Origin: an uncultured Acetatifactor sp.
GTDB lineage: Bacteria; Bacillota; Clostridia; Lachnospirales; Lachnospiraceae
DNA: 30,127 nucleotides
Direction: 5' to 3'
Assembly (NCBI GenBank): GCA_910585015.1
Contig: CAJUCT010000018.1
Location: 46,398 to 76,524, forward strand
The position numbers and the translations under genes were made by a program. This document shows, piece after piece, positions 13,684 through 21,317 of the stretch. Numbering within the stretch: the first letter of the stretch is position 1; each line of letters starts with the position of its first letter. Under the pieces are notes generated by a model. The model ran no database searches and was not told where the DNA came from. It saw nothing but the letters and a program-made list of their open reading frames with translations.

Positions 13684-14289
13684 ATGGCAAAGTACAGAAA
13701 GCTGGGCAGGACTTCCTCCCAGAGAAAAGCATTGTTAAGAAATCAGGTGACTGCGCTGCTTGCGCACGGCAAGATTGTTACCACCCAGGCTAAGGCCAAG
13801 GAGGTACAGAAGATCGTTGACGGTCTGATTGCTCTGGCAGTTAAGGAGAAGGACAACTTTGAGACTGTTACCGTTACCGCCAAGGTTGCCCGCAAGGACA
13901 AGGACGGCAAGAGGGTAAAGCAGATCATTGACAAGGATACCAAGGCTGTATTGTCCGAGACCCATCGTGACAAGGACGGGAAGATCCTGAGAATCGAGAA
14001 CGGTGTGACTGTGACCGTGTATGACGAGGTAGAGAAAGAGATTAAAAAGGATCTGCCCAGTAGACTTCATGCGCGTCGTCAGATGCTCAAGGTATTGTAC
14101 CCTGTTGTTGAGGTGCCTCAGGAGGCTGCCGGCAAGAAGAGAAACACCAAGGAAGTTGATCTGGTGGCAAAGCTGTTCGATGAGTATGTTGCCAAGTATG
14201 CGGATCGCAAGGGTGGTTATACCAGGATCATCAAGATTGGCCAGCGCAAGGGCGATGCCGCTCTGGAGGTTATTCTGGAGTTGGTATAA
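13684..14289 (+). CDS. rplQ: 50S ribosomal protein L17 with a long internal insertion
   Basis: This 201-aa protein is L17, near the exit tunnel. Conserved ends are present: AKYRKLGRTSSQRKALLRNQ at the start and GGYTRIIKIGQRKGDAALEV at the end. Canonical L17 is about 115-130 aa. Here about 70 residues (about 57-126) separate the first helices from the conserved LHARRQ. The insert is charged, with two DKDGK motifs (72-76 and 96-100) and predicted beta/turn character. The start at 13684 follows AAAGGAATTACGATT; the upstream ATG at 13663 lacks an RBS. A strong terminator follows, closing the alpha operon. Confidence 0.95.
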   Translation: MAKYRKLGRTSSQRKALLRNQVTALLAHGKIVTTQAKAKEVQKIVDGLIALAVKEKDNFETVTVTAKVARKDKDGKRVKQIIDKDTKAVLSETHRDKDGKILRIENGVTVTVYDEVEKEIKKDLPSRLHARRQMLKVLYPVVEVPQEAAGKKRNTKEVDLVAKLFDEYVAKYADRKGGYTRIIKIGQRKGDAALEVILELV

Positions 14290-14335
14290 CCAATGGGACG
14301 TGTGGAAGCACATGCAGAAAGAAATAGATGATATC

Positions 14336-14374
14336 AGAAAAGAGGAATCGGACTTGCATCCGTTCCTCTTTTTT
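14336..14374 (+). terminator. Strong terminator after rplQ, probably bidirectional
   Basis: AAAAGAGGAA and CGG pair with CCG and TTCCTCTTTT around an 8-nt loop, followed by T residues at 14369-14374. A-residues on the left arm allow it to work for the convergent reverse-strand peptidase gene ending at 14443 as well. Confidence 0.9.
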
Positions 14375-14442
14375 AGTATCATAAAGTGTATAGATTCCAT
14401 GTGAGGAGAAAAGGTCTATGTACGAATGTCAGAGGGAGGTTC

Positions 14443-15585
14443 TTATGGCGTTTTCTGGAAATGCTGATAATCCTTGCAGGAATTCCAGTTGCCGCCCCAG
14501 GTAAAGCCATGTTCCTTGAACAGGCGGCAGCACAAATCATCCTCATCTATTTTATAGGGAAATGCCTTGCTGCGGTCTGCGTAGTCTCCCCCGGCGGCGG
14601 GGGATACATTGATGGTCTGATCTTTGTTGTAGGTGATATAGGGATTGTACAGGGGGTTGATGTCTATAGCCAGTCCGTAGGCGTGTTTGGACAGGCTGGA
14701 AGAACCCGACACCACCCGGTAGTTGAAACAGGAGGTATTGTTGTCTGCCATAGACAAATCATCGTCCCCGCCGTAGGCATCAATTAACCGGATTTTTTCT
14801 ATCTGATACTCTGCTCTGTACAATTCGTGGAATATCTCTACAAGATCCTGCGCAATGGCCTGGTTGCAGATCAGTTCCCCTTCCGCGGGATTCCCGTCAA
14901 AATCCAGGTAAAGCACATGGACATAGGAAAGCTCATCTACAGCAATCGCCGGGTTTTCCAGATTGGCAGGATAGGAAATTCCTGTTATATATTCTGCCAG
15001 TCCATCGGAAAGCGGCTCATAGTAAAAACCATCCTCCCAGGTGATACGGGCATCCGCCATCAACTCTCCGTTCAGGGAGAGACCAGTCAGGAGCGAACTG
15101 CCGTCATTTCCTGTTAAAATCTGCGAGTTATCATTCATTGTGTCCTTATCTACCCCGGTGGCATCCGAACTTTCTTTATTATATGCGCCGTCACCCACTC
15201 CCGGTACATCTATCAGTATGCCGTCAGAGCCCTCTGGAAGTATAGAAGTTGGGCCCTCGGTTGATTCTCCGGCAGCTTGTGACATTCCTGAAGCCCCTTC
15301 CGGCGTAGTGGAAGGCTTCGGATTTTCCGCAGTCCCTAGGGGCGCAGTCCCGGACGTATCACCAGACATAGTCCCAGATGTATCACCAGACATAGTCCCG
15401 GATGTATCACCGGACGTTGTCTGGGGCGCAGTCTCCGGTGTCGTTGTGGGCTGCGGGTGCTCCCGGGCGATATCTCCCAGGGTCTCGGAGCCGATTCCGA
15501 TAAGCCGGCTGATGCTGATACATATGATAATCACCGCGCCGATGGCGGCAAGTCCTTTAAACAGGATATTCCATTTTTGATTCAT
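14443..15585 (-). CDS. Membrane-anchored M15-family peptidase (VanY/CwlK-like)
   Basis: This 380-aa protein is predicted to cleave peptidoglycan stem peptides outside the cell, as a D-Ala-D-Ala carboxypeptidase or L-alanyl-D-glutamate endopeptidase. An N-terminal signal anchor spans residues 8-29. Residues 40-120 are a Ser/Thr/Pro/Gly-rich stalk with three near-identical SGDTSGTM-type repeats. The catalytic domain (about 215-380) shows the M15 zinc ligands H301 and D308 in SKHAYGLAID and H375 in DYQHF. An acidic residue before DYQHF is not obvious, so the catalytic base was not assigned. The RBS is GAGGGAACT. It is transcribed towards rplQ and away from ecfA1. Substrate choice is uncertain. 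Confidence 0.85.
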   Translation of the reverse strand: MNQKWNILFKGLAAIGAVIIICISISRLIGIGSETLGDIAREHPQPTTTPETAPQTTSGDTSGTMSGDTSGTMSGDTSGTAPLGTAENPKPSTTPEGASGMSQAAGESTEGPTSILPEGSDGILIDVPGVGDGAYNKESSDATGVDKDTMNDNSQILTGNDGSSLLTGLSLNGELMADARITWEDGFYYEPLSDGLAEYITGISYPANLENPAIAVDELSYVHVLYLDFDGNPAEGELICNQAIAQDLVEIFHELYRAEYQIEKIRLIDAYGGDDDLSMADNNTSCFNYRVVSGSSSLSKHAYGLAIDINPLYNPYITYNKDQTINVSPAAGGDYADRSKAFPYKIDEDDLCCRLFKEHGFTWGGNWNSCKDYQHFQKTP

Positions 15586-15665
15586 AGTTCCCTCGTTCCC
15601 ACATACTCCCGGCTGCGCCGGAGGTTGCGTAAATACGTATTTGAAAGTTTTGTGTTCCTGTGGAT

Positions 15666-15694
15666 ATTATATCATGTCCATGTACACCCGTCAA
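15666..15694 (-). promoter_or_regulatory. Promoter of the M15 peptidase gene
   Basis: On the reverse strand TTGACG (complement of 15689-15694), a 17-nt spacer and TATAAT (complement of 15666-15671) form a near-consensus sigma-A promoter, about 80 nt before the peptidase ATG. Confidence 0.8.
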
Positions 15695-15718
15695 AATTTT
15701 AGTTTTTTCATTTAGTGA

Positions 15719-15747
15719 TTGTAAATATGTGCCAGATTTAGTAAAAT
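15719..15747 (+). promoter_or_regulatory. Promoter of the ecfA1-ecfA2-ecfT operon
   Basis: TTGTAA (15719-15724), 17 nt, TAAAAT (15742-15747). The -10 box ends 21 nt before the ecfA1 start. It is back to back with the peptidase promoter, with the two -35 boxes only 24 nt apart. Confidence 0.75.
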
Positions 15748-15768
15748 AGAAAATCGAGGTAAGAAGGA

Positions 15769-16620
15769 ATGAGCATTGTAAAAACCGAAAACGTAATATA
15801 CGAATATGTAAAACGGGACGAGGAAGGCAATGTGGACGGTGTCATCAGGGCGGTGAACGATGTTTCCCTGGGCATCCGGCAGGGGGATTTTATCGCCATT
15901 GTGGGCCACAACGGCTCAGGCAAGTCCACACTGGCCAAGCATATGAACGCTATTTTGCAGCCCACCCAGGGCACGGTGTGGGTGGATGGCATGGACACAC
16001 GGCAGGAAGAGCGAGTCTGGGATATCCGCCAGCGGGCGGGCATGGTATTCCAGAACCCGGACAACCAGATCATCGGCCAGGTTGTGGAGGAGGACGTGGG
16101 GTTTGGCCCGGAGAACCTGGGGGTGCCCACCGAGGAGATCTGGAAAAGGGTGGAAGAAAGCCTGCGGGCGGTGGGCATGTACCAATTCCGCTCCCATTCG
16201 CCAAACAGGCTTTCCGGCGGCCAGAAACAGCGGGTATCCATCGCCGGGGTGCTGGCTATGCGTCCCCGATGCATTGTGCTGGATGAGCCCACCGCCATGT
16301 TGGATCCCAGCGGCCGGGGGGAGGTTATCCGTGCCGTCAGGGAGTTGAACCAGGCGGAGAGAGTTACGGTGATTCTGATCACCCACTATATGGAGGAGGT
16401 CATCCATGCGGATCATGTCTATGTCATGGACAAAGGGCAGATTGCCATGGAGGGTACTCCCAGAGAGATTTTTTCCCAGGTGGAAAAGCTGCAGAAGCTG
16501 CGGCTGGATGTGCCCCAGGTGACATTGCTGGCCCACGAACTGCAGCAGAGAGGGCTTGGTCTCCCGGACGGGATACTGACCACCCAGGAACTGGTGCAGG
16601 CCCTCAAGGAACTCAAATAA
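15769..16620 (+). CDS. ecfA1: ECF transporter ATPase subunit EcfA1
   Basis: This 283-aa ATP-binding protein powers a group II energy-coupling factor transporter for vitamins or metal ions, working with EcfA2, EcfT and interchangeable substrate-binding S subunits. Walker A is GHNGSGKST (46-54), the Q-loop Q95 lies in VFQNPDNQ, the signature is LSGGQKQR (148-155), Walker B is CIVLDEP (168-174), and the switch histidine H206 is in ITHYMEE. The start follows AAGAAGGA. Expected S subunits are not in this window. A tandem repeat separates it from ecfA2. Confidence 0.95.
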   Translation: MSIVKTENVIYEYVKRDEEGNVDGVIRAVNDVSLGIRQGDFIAIVGHNGSGKSTLAKHMNAILQPTQGTVWVDGMDTRQEERVWDIRQRAGMVFQNPDNQIIGQVVEEDVGFGPENLGVPTEEIWKRVEESLRAVGMYQFRSHSPNRLSGGQKQRVSIAGVLAMRPRCIVLDEPTAMLDPSGRGEVIRAVRELNQAERVTVILITHYMEEVIHADHVYVMDKGQIAMEGTPREIFSQVEKLQKLRLDVPQVTLLAHELQQRGLGLPDGILTTQELVQALKELK

Positions 16621-16689
16621 CAGCATCTGCCCATGGGGAATATGCGGAACTCAAACAGCATCTGCCCATGGGGGACATGCGGAACTTTA
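16608..16689 (+). repeat. Tandem repeat between ecfA1 and ecfA2
   Basis: Two near-identical units (16608-16645, 38 nt; 16646-16680, 35 nt) and the start of a third (16681-16689) follow the pattern GGAACTCAAA, CAGCATCTGCCCATGGGG, ATGC. The first unit begins within the last codons of ecfA1. Each carries the palindrome CCCATGGG. It appears to be a local duplication of the ecfA1 3' end, which moves ecfA2 downstream. Confidence 0.8.
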
Positions 16690-16706
16690 AATAGGAGAGG
16701 TGCAAC

Positions 16707-17555
16707 ATGGCACTGACTGTAGATCATATAAGTTATATATACGACCCGGATGCCCCTTTGCCCCAGAAGGCGCTGGACGACATCAGTCTGACCATCCCGG
16801 AGGGACAGTTTATAGGGGTTATCGGCCATACCGGCTCCGGCAAGTCCACGCTTATGCAGCATTTGAACGGGTTGGTCAAAGCCACCAGCGGACATATCTA
16901 CTTTAACGGTAAAGATATTGACGCCAGGGATTATGACAAAAAAGAACTGCGCAGCAAGGTGGGACTGGTATTCCAGTATCCGGAGCATCAGCTGTTCGAG
17001 GTAGACGTATTCTCGGATGTTTGCTTCGGCCCTAAAAACCTGGGACTGGACAAGGAAGAGGTGGAGCGGCGGGCCCGGGAGGCGCTGGCCAGAGTGGGGC
17101 TGCCGGAGGAACTGTACGACCAGTCCCCCTTTGAACTCTCGGGCGGACAGAAACGGCGGGTAGCCATCGCCGGAGTGCTGGCCATGCAGCCGGAAATCCT
17201 GATCCTGGATGAGCCCACCGCCGGTCTGGATCCCAAGGGCCGCAGGGAGATCCTGGATCAGATCAAGCTTTTGCAGACCCAGACCCATATGACCATACTG
17301 CTGGTCAGCCACAGCATGGATGACGTGGCTGAGTATGTGGACAGGATCATTGTGATGAGCGAGGGAAAGATATTGTATGACGATATACCCCGAAATATTT
17401 TCCGGAGATACCGGGAACTGGAGAAGATTGGTTTAGGCGCCCCCCAGGTGACTTATATTCTGCACACCCTGCGGGAAAACGGACTGCCGGTAGACACTGA
17501 GATCACCACCATACGGGAGGCGGCGGAAAGTATCCTGCAGGCGCTGACGGGATGA
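16707..17555 (+). CDS. ecfA2: ECF transporter ATPase subunit EcfA2
   Basis: This 282-aa protein is the second ATPase of the ECF module, forming a heterodimer with EcfA1. Walker A is GHTGSGKST (40-48), the Q-loop is VFQYPEHQLF (88-97), the signature is LSGGQKRR (144-151) and Walker B is ILILDEP (164-170). FQYPEHQLFE and an ILDEPTAGLDPKGRR stretch are typical of the EcfA2 branch. The RBS is AGGAGAGGTGCAAC. The next gene, ecfT, follows within 17 nt. Confidence 0.95.
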   Translation: MALTVDHISYIYDPDAPLPQKALDDISLTIPEGQFIGVIGHTGSGKSTLMQHLNGLVKATSGHIYFNGKDIDARDYDKKELRSKVGLVFQYPEHQLFEVDVFSDVCFGPKNLGLDKEEVERRAREALARVGLPEELYDQSPFELSGGQKRRVAIAGVLAMQPEILILDEPTAGLDPKGRREILDQIKLLQTQTHMTILLVSHSMDDVAEYVDRIIVMSEGKILYDDIPRNIFRRYRELEKIGLGAPQVTYILHTLRENGLPVDTEITTIREAAESILQALTG

Positions 17556-17571
17556 CACAAGGAGTTTATTT

Positions 17572-18372
17572 ATGCTGAGAGATATTACTCTGGGACAATA
17601 TTATCAGACAGAGTCCGTCATCCACCGGCTGGATCCGAGGGTGAAGCTGGCGGGGACGCTGCTGTATATTATTTCCCTGTTTCTATTTGAGAACATAGCG
17701 GGCTATGTGCTGGCGGCGTTGTTTTTGGCGCTGGTCATCGGCCTGTCCCATGTGCCCTTTAAATTCATGGTGCGGGGCATGAAGGCCATATTGTTTCTGT
17801 TGTTGATCACGGTGGTGTTCAATCTGTTCCTGACCCCCGGCGAGACGCTGGTAAGCCTGTGGAAGCTGACCATCACCCGGGAGGGACTGCACAATGCGGT
17901 ATTCATGGCCCTGCGGTTGTGTTACCTAATCATAGGTTCCTCCATTATGACACTGACCACCACCCCAAATCACCTGACGGATGGCATGGAAAAGGGGCTG
18001 CGCCCTTTGAAAGTCCTTAAAGTGCCGGTTCACGAGGTGGCGATGATCATGTCCATCGCACTGCGCTTTATCCCGATCCTGCTGGAAGAGACTGACAAGA
18101 TCATGAAGGCGCAGATTGCCAGAGGGGCGGACTTCGAGAGCGGCAACCTGATTAGGCGGGCCAAGGCCATGGTTCCCCTGCTGGTGCCCCTGTTCATTTC
18201 CGCCTTCCGCCGGGCCAATGACCTGGCCATGGCCATGGAGGCCCGCTGCTACCACGGCGGCGAGGGACGCACCAAGATGAAACCTCTGGTTTATCAGCGC
18301 AGAGATCGGCTGGCCTATCTGTGCATCCTGCTGTATTTGGGATGCAAGGTGGCAGTGGGGGTGTTGCTGTAA
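17572..18372 (+). CDS. ecfT: ECF transporter transmembrane subunit EcfT
   Basis: This 266-aa membrane protein is the scaffold linking the two ATPases to the substrate-binding S subunit. Hydrophobic segments lie around residues 26-58, 70-88, 108-128 and 245-265. The two coupling motifs with alanine-arginine are ARG at 183-185 (QIARGADFESG) and EARCY at 223-227, both in the long amphipathic cytoplasmic helices expected to sit in the ATPase grooves. The start follows AAGGAGTTTATTT. It ends the ecfA1-ecfA2-ecfT series. Confidence 0.95.
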   Translation: MLRDITLGQYYQTESVIHRLDPRVKLAGTLLYIISLFLFENIAGYVLAALFLALVIGLSHVPFKFMVRGMKAILFLLLITVVFNLFLTPGETLVSLWKLTITREGLHNAVFMALRLCYLIIGSSIMTLTTTPNHLTDGMEKGLRPLKVLKVPVHEVAMIMSIALRFIPILLEETDKIMKAQIARGADFESGNLIRRAKAMVPLLVPLFISAFRRANDLAMAMEARCYHGGEGRTKMKPLVYQRRDRLAYLCILLYLGCKVAVGVLL

Positions 18373-18501
18373 AGGATGAGCGAAGGCGATGCCTGGACGG
18401 CAGCAATATAAAGATGCGGCTTGGCTTAGTCCAAACTCCAGATATGCGGGAACAAGGGGAACTTGGAATTTTGTATTCAAAGATGCATGGAAGAGGTAAA
18501 T

Positions 18502-19314
18502 ATGGAGAAAAAAAGAGTGCGCCTGACCGTGGCCTACGACGGGACGGCCTACCACGGCTGGCAGCTGCAAAATAACGGCATCACCATAGAGAGCGAACTG
18601 AACCGCTGCCTGACACAGCTGCTGGGGGAATCCATTCAGGTTATCGGAGCCAGCCGCACGGATGCGGGAGTCCATGCCCTGGGCAACATCGCCGTGTTTG
18701 ACACCACTGCTCGGATGCCTGCGGAGAAGATATCCTATGCCCTAAACCAGCGTCTGCCGGAGGACATTCGAATACAGCGTTCGGAGGAGGTGCCTTCGGA
18801 CTGGCACCCCCGGTATGTGGAGAGCCGCAAGACTTACGAGTACCGTATCTACAGGGGGACGTTCCCTATGCCCACAAGGCGGCTTTATACCTGCTTCACC
18901 TATCATAAGCTGGATGTGGAGGCCATGCGGACTGCGGCGGGCTATCTGGTGGGGGAACATGACTTCAAGAGCTTCTGCCAGGCGGGAGCGCAGGTGGACA
19001 GCACCGTGAGACGCATCCATTCCATAGAATTGCTGGAACAGGGGCATGAACTGGTACTGCGGGTCTGCGGCGGCGGTTTTCTCTACAACATGGTGCGGAT
19101 CATAGCCGGTACACTGATGGAAGTTGGCCAGGGCAGACGCAGGCCGGAGGACATGGAGGCGGTGCTGGCTGCTTGTAACCGCCGGGCCGCAGGCCCCACC
19201 GCTCCCGCCCAGGGGCTGACGCTGGTGAAATATGAATTTGAAGACAATATATCCGACGCTGCATTTTTCGGTAAAAAGTGTAAAAACCATATTGACAGCG
19301 GGAAAAACCTATAA
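18502..19314 (+). CDS. truA: tRNA pseudouridine(38-40) synthase TruA
   Basis: This 270-aa enzyme isomerises uridine at positions 38-40 of the tRNA anticodon arm. The catalytic aspartate is D54 in GASRTDAGVHA. YHGWQ near residue 17 and FCGGGFLYNMVRIIAG-like residues are conserved. The ATG at 18502 after AAGAGGTAAAT was preferred; an upstream in-frame ATG at 18463 lacks an RBS. The protein usually ends soon after the LTLVKYEF strand, but here about 24 residues follow. Their codons contain the rplM promoter, so the tail is probably incidental read-through into promoter DNA. The 129-nt gap after ecfT shows no clear promoter. Confidence 0.95.
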   Translation: MEKKRVRLTVAYDGTAYHGWQLQNNGITIESELNRCLTQLLGESIQVIGASRTDAGVHALGNIAVFDTTARMPAEKISYALNQRLPEDIRIQRSEEVPSDWHPRYVESRKTYEYRIYRGTFPMPTRRLYTCFTYHKLDVEAMRTAAGYLVGEHDFKSFCQAGAQVDSTVRRIHSIELLEQGHELVLRVCGGGFLYNMVRIIAGTLMEVGQGRRRPEDMEAVLAACNRRAAGPTAPAQGLTLVKYEFEDNISDAAFFGKKCKNHIDSGKNL

Positions 19315-19320
19315 TATAAT
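19292..19320 (+). promoter_or_regulatory. Consensus promoter for rplM-rpsI inside the truA 3' end
   Basis: A perfect TTGACA (19292-19297), a 17-nt spacer and a perfect TATAAT (19315-19320) lie across the truA stop codon. The -35 and spacer are within the coding sequence, encoding the final HIDSGKNL residues of TruA. Confidence 0.9.
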
Positions 19321-19523
19321 AAATCACTGTGGCGGAGTTTGTACGCCATGTTATCTATGGTTTTAATATAGCTTCTTAATGCCGAGTCAAAGCCCCGACA
19401 AGGCATGGAGATAAAGTGAATCAGGCCCTGGAAGCCCTTAAGCCGTAGCCGGACATCTGCAGCTTATGGAGGGAAGGAGCCAGCCAAACAAGTCGAAGGA
19501 CAAAGTAATACGGAGGTAACGAA
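19321..19523 (+). promoter_or_regulatory. Structured leader of rplM-rpsI
   Basis: About 195 nt of leader precede rplM. GGCG/CGCC (around 19332-19347), ATGCC with inner GTC pairing to GAC and GGCAT (around 19380-19405), and CCCTTAAGC (19435-19443) with GCTTA plus AGGG (19462-19473) form visible stems. L13 leaders are known in Bacillales; whether this belongs to that or another family needs a covariance search. The rplM RBS is CGGAGGTAAC. Confidence 0.5.
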
Positions 19524-19952
19524 ATGAAAACATTTATGGCTAGTCCAGCTACTATCGATAGAAAGTGGTATGTAGTAGACGCTACAGACAAGACCTTGGG
19601 CCGCCTGGCTTCCGAGGTTGCCAAGGTGCTCAGAGGCAAGAACAAGCCAATCTTTACCCCTCATATGGATTGCGGAGACTACGTGATCGTGGTCAATGCA
19701 GAGAAGGTTAAGGTTACAGGCAAGAAGTTAGACCAGAAAATATATCACCATCATTCCGACTATGTAGGCGGCATGAAGGAGACCACCCTGAGAGAGAAGA
19801 TGGCCAAGAAGCCTGAGCAGGTGATCGAGCTGGCTGTCAAGGGCATGCTTCCCAAGGGACCTTTAGGAAGACAGATGTACACCAAGCTGCATGTATACGC
19901 AGGGCCTGAGCACAACCACGCTGCCCAGAAGCCCGAAGCGCTGACATTCTAA
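19524..19952 (+). CDS. rplM: 50S ribosomal protein L13
   Basis: This 142-aa protein is L13, an early 23S rRNA assembly protein. It begins MKTFMASPATIDRKWYVVDA and has the hallmark DKTLGRLASEVAKVLRGKNK, then GMLPKGPLGRQMYTKLHVYA and a final AGPEHNHAAQKPEAL. It is followed by rpsI after 22 nt, the conserved pair in nearly all bacteria. Confidence 0.98.
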   Translation: MKTFMASPATIDRKWYVVDATDKTLGRLASEVAKVLRGKNKPIFTPHMDCGDYVIVVNAEKVKVTGKKLDQKIYHHHSDYVGGMKETTLREKMAKKPEQVIELAVKGMLPKGPLGRQMYTKLHVYAGPEHNHAAQKPEALTF

Positions 19953-19974
19953 AGGACGGAAAGGAGAATAGATC

Positions 19975-20370
19975 ATGGCTAAGACAGCAAAATACTATGG
20001 AACTGGCAGAAGAAAGAAGTCCATCGCAAGAGTTTATCTTGTACCCGGCAAAGGCGATGTGACCATCAATAAAAGAAATATGGATGACTATTTCGGTCTT
20101 GAGACTCTGAAAGTGATCGTGCGTCAGCCCCTGGTGGCTACAGAGACCGCTGATAAGTTTGATGTCATCGTCAATGTAAAGGGCGGCGGATACACCGGCC
20201 AGGCAGGCGCTATCAGACATGGTGTTGCGAGAGCTCTGCTGCAGGCAGACGCTGACTACAGGCCCACTTTGAAGAAGGCCGGCTACCTGACCAGAGACCC
20301 CCGTATGAAGGAAAGAAAGAAGTACGGCCTCAAAGCGGCCCGTCGCGCTCCGCAGTTCAGCAAGCGATAA
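19975..20370 (+). CDS. rpsI: 30S ribosomal protein S9
   Basis: This 131-aa protein is S9, whose C-terminal tail contacts P-site tRNA. YYGTGRRKKSIARVYLVPGK, VNVKGGGYTGQAGAIRHGVA and RDPRMKERKKYGLKAARRAP are conserved blocks. The final SKR matches the conserved tail ending that reaches the P-site anticodon. The RBS is AAAGGAGAATAGATC. A terminator follows 80 nt later. Confidence 0.98.
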   Translation: MAKTAKYYGTGRRKKSIARVYLVPGKGDVTINKRNMDDYFGLETLKVIVRQPLVATETADKFDVIVNVKGGGYTGQAGAIRHGVARALLQADADYRPTLKKAGYLTRDPRMKERKKYGLKAARRAPQFSKR

Positions 20371-20452
20371 TCAGCTGCTCAAACCCTATCAAAATGGTTC
20401 AAAAACCCCGGAAAACAAATGTTTACGGTTAGAGGGAAGTAATTTCAGATTA

Positions 20453-20493
20453 GGCGGTATAGCCCCCGACTACAAGGGCTGTACCGTCTTTTT
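20453..20493 (+). terminator. Terminator after rpsI
   Basis: GGCGGTATAGCCC pairs with GGGCTGTACCGTC (two mismatched or wobble positions) around a 10-nt loop, followed by five T residues at 20489-20493. It closes the rplM-rpsI unit. Confidence 0.85.
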
Positions 20494-20613
20494 GAATTCC
20501 TTTGCGCCTTGCCGTTTCGGTTGCGTGGCAGAAAGAAAATTGATTTCCCCCACAAAGTTGAAAACAATATCCACTTTCGGTACATCTTCCACAATAAGTA
20601 GTGTAGCCATTAA

Positions 20614-20988
20614 TATATTACAAAGCCGTTCTCTATGGTTTTACTTGGCAGACGTATTACAGCACTTCTGAGAAGAAGCGGAAAAAATACTATATCCGAC
20701 ATAGTAACCTTTGGCGATATAACCGTTGATTTTTCCGGTTATACTGCAAAAGACCCAAACGGAAAAATTGATATTACACCTAAAGAAATCGACTTGCTGC
20801 GATTGCTTATTGAACATAAAGGGCTGGTACTAACACGCTCACAAATACTTGACGATTTATGGGGGATTGACGCTCCGATTATTGACAGAACGATTGATAC
20901 TTATATTAAAAATCTGCGAAAGAAACTGCGGCTTGACTGTATTGTAACGGTCAAAGGGATTGGATATAAATATGAGGTGCAGCCATGA
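20614..20988 (+). pseudogene. Response regulator remnant: receiver end plus OmpR-type DNA-binding domain
   Basis: From 20614 the frame reads YITKPFS, the conserved end of a receiver domain (with the switch lysine), then a linker and a complete winged-helix domain: ITPKEIDLLRLLIEHKGLVL, LTRSQILDDLWG, IDRTIDTYIKNLRKKL, VKGIGYKYEV. A TAA at 20611-20613 precedes it. About 100 N-terminal residues, including the phosphorylated aspartate, are missing. A 117-aa product could start at the ATG at 20635, but no RBS is seen. AT-rich codon use differs from the ribosomal genes. It overlaps the kinase remnant by four bases (ATGA), the normal arrangement for such pairs. Confidence 0.85.
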
Positions 20989-21167
20989 AAAGACTAAAAC
21001 TTTTTCCCAAAAGCTTTCTTTATATGTTGGTGTTAATGGTATTTGTTGCTGCTGCCCACATTCCCATTTATCTGCGTGTACCTCAAATCGTTATGGAGAT
21101 TACCATAGCTGATACGGTTACTAATACTGCGGAAATAATTAGTATATCTGGATGTGGATTGCCCTAA
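20985..21167 (+). pseudogene. Histidine kinase remnant, N-terminus only
   Basis: This 60-aa frame starts MKRLKLFPKSFLYMLVLMVF, like the first transmembrane segment of sensor kinases that partner OmpR-type regulators, and continues to about residue 45. It then runs into unrelated residues and a stop at 21165-21167. The sensor, dimerisation and ATPase domains (about 400 residues) are absent. With the truncated regulator upstream it is the residue of a deleted two-component system. Confidence 0.8.
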
Positions 21168-21238
21168 TGTAGTGTCGAACAGTTGGTTAGAATATGAACA
21201 GTAATCTCCAAAAATTTACAATTTCTGTCAAAAATCAG

Positions 21239-21267
21239 TTGATAATATCTACAACATAAATTATAAT
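21239..21267 (+). promoter_or_regulatory. Promoter of the first XRE regulator, with palindromic site
   Basis: TTGATA (21239-21244), 17 nt, TATAAT (21262-21267). The -35 box overlaps GATAATATC (21241-21249), a GATA-n-TATC palindrome that recurs at the second XRE promoter. Confidence 0.75.
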
Positions 21268-21317
21268 ATTAAAAAGACTTTATGACAGAAGAGAGAAATG
21301 TGTAGGAGAACGATTAT

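Noticed and set aside
14827..15580. Forward ORFs opposite the M15 peptidase
   Set aside because: The reverse-strand frame has a signal anchor, M15 zinc motifs, RBS and promoter; the forward frames have none of these.
16621..16689. CRISPR-like short repeats
   Set aside because: Only two full units exist, the units are contiguous without spacers and include coding sequence; no cas genes are present.
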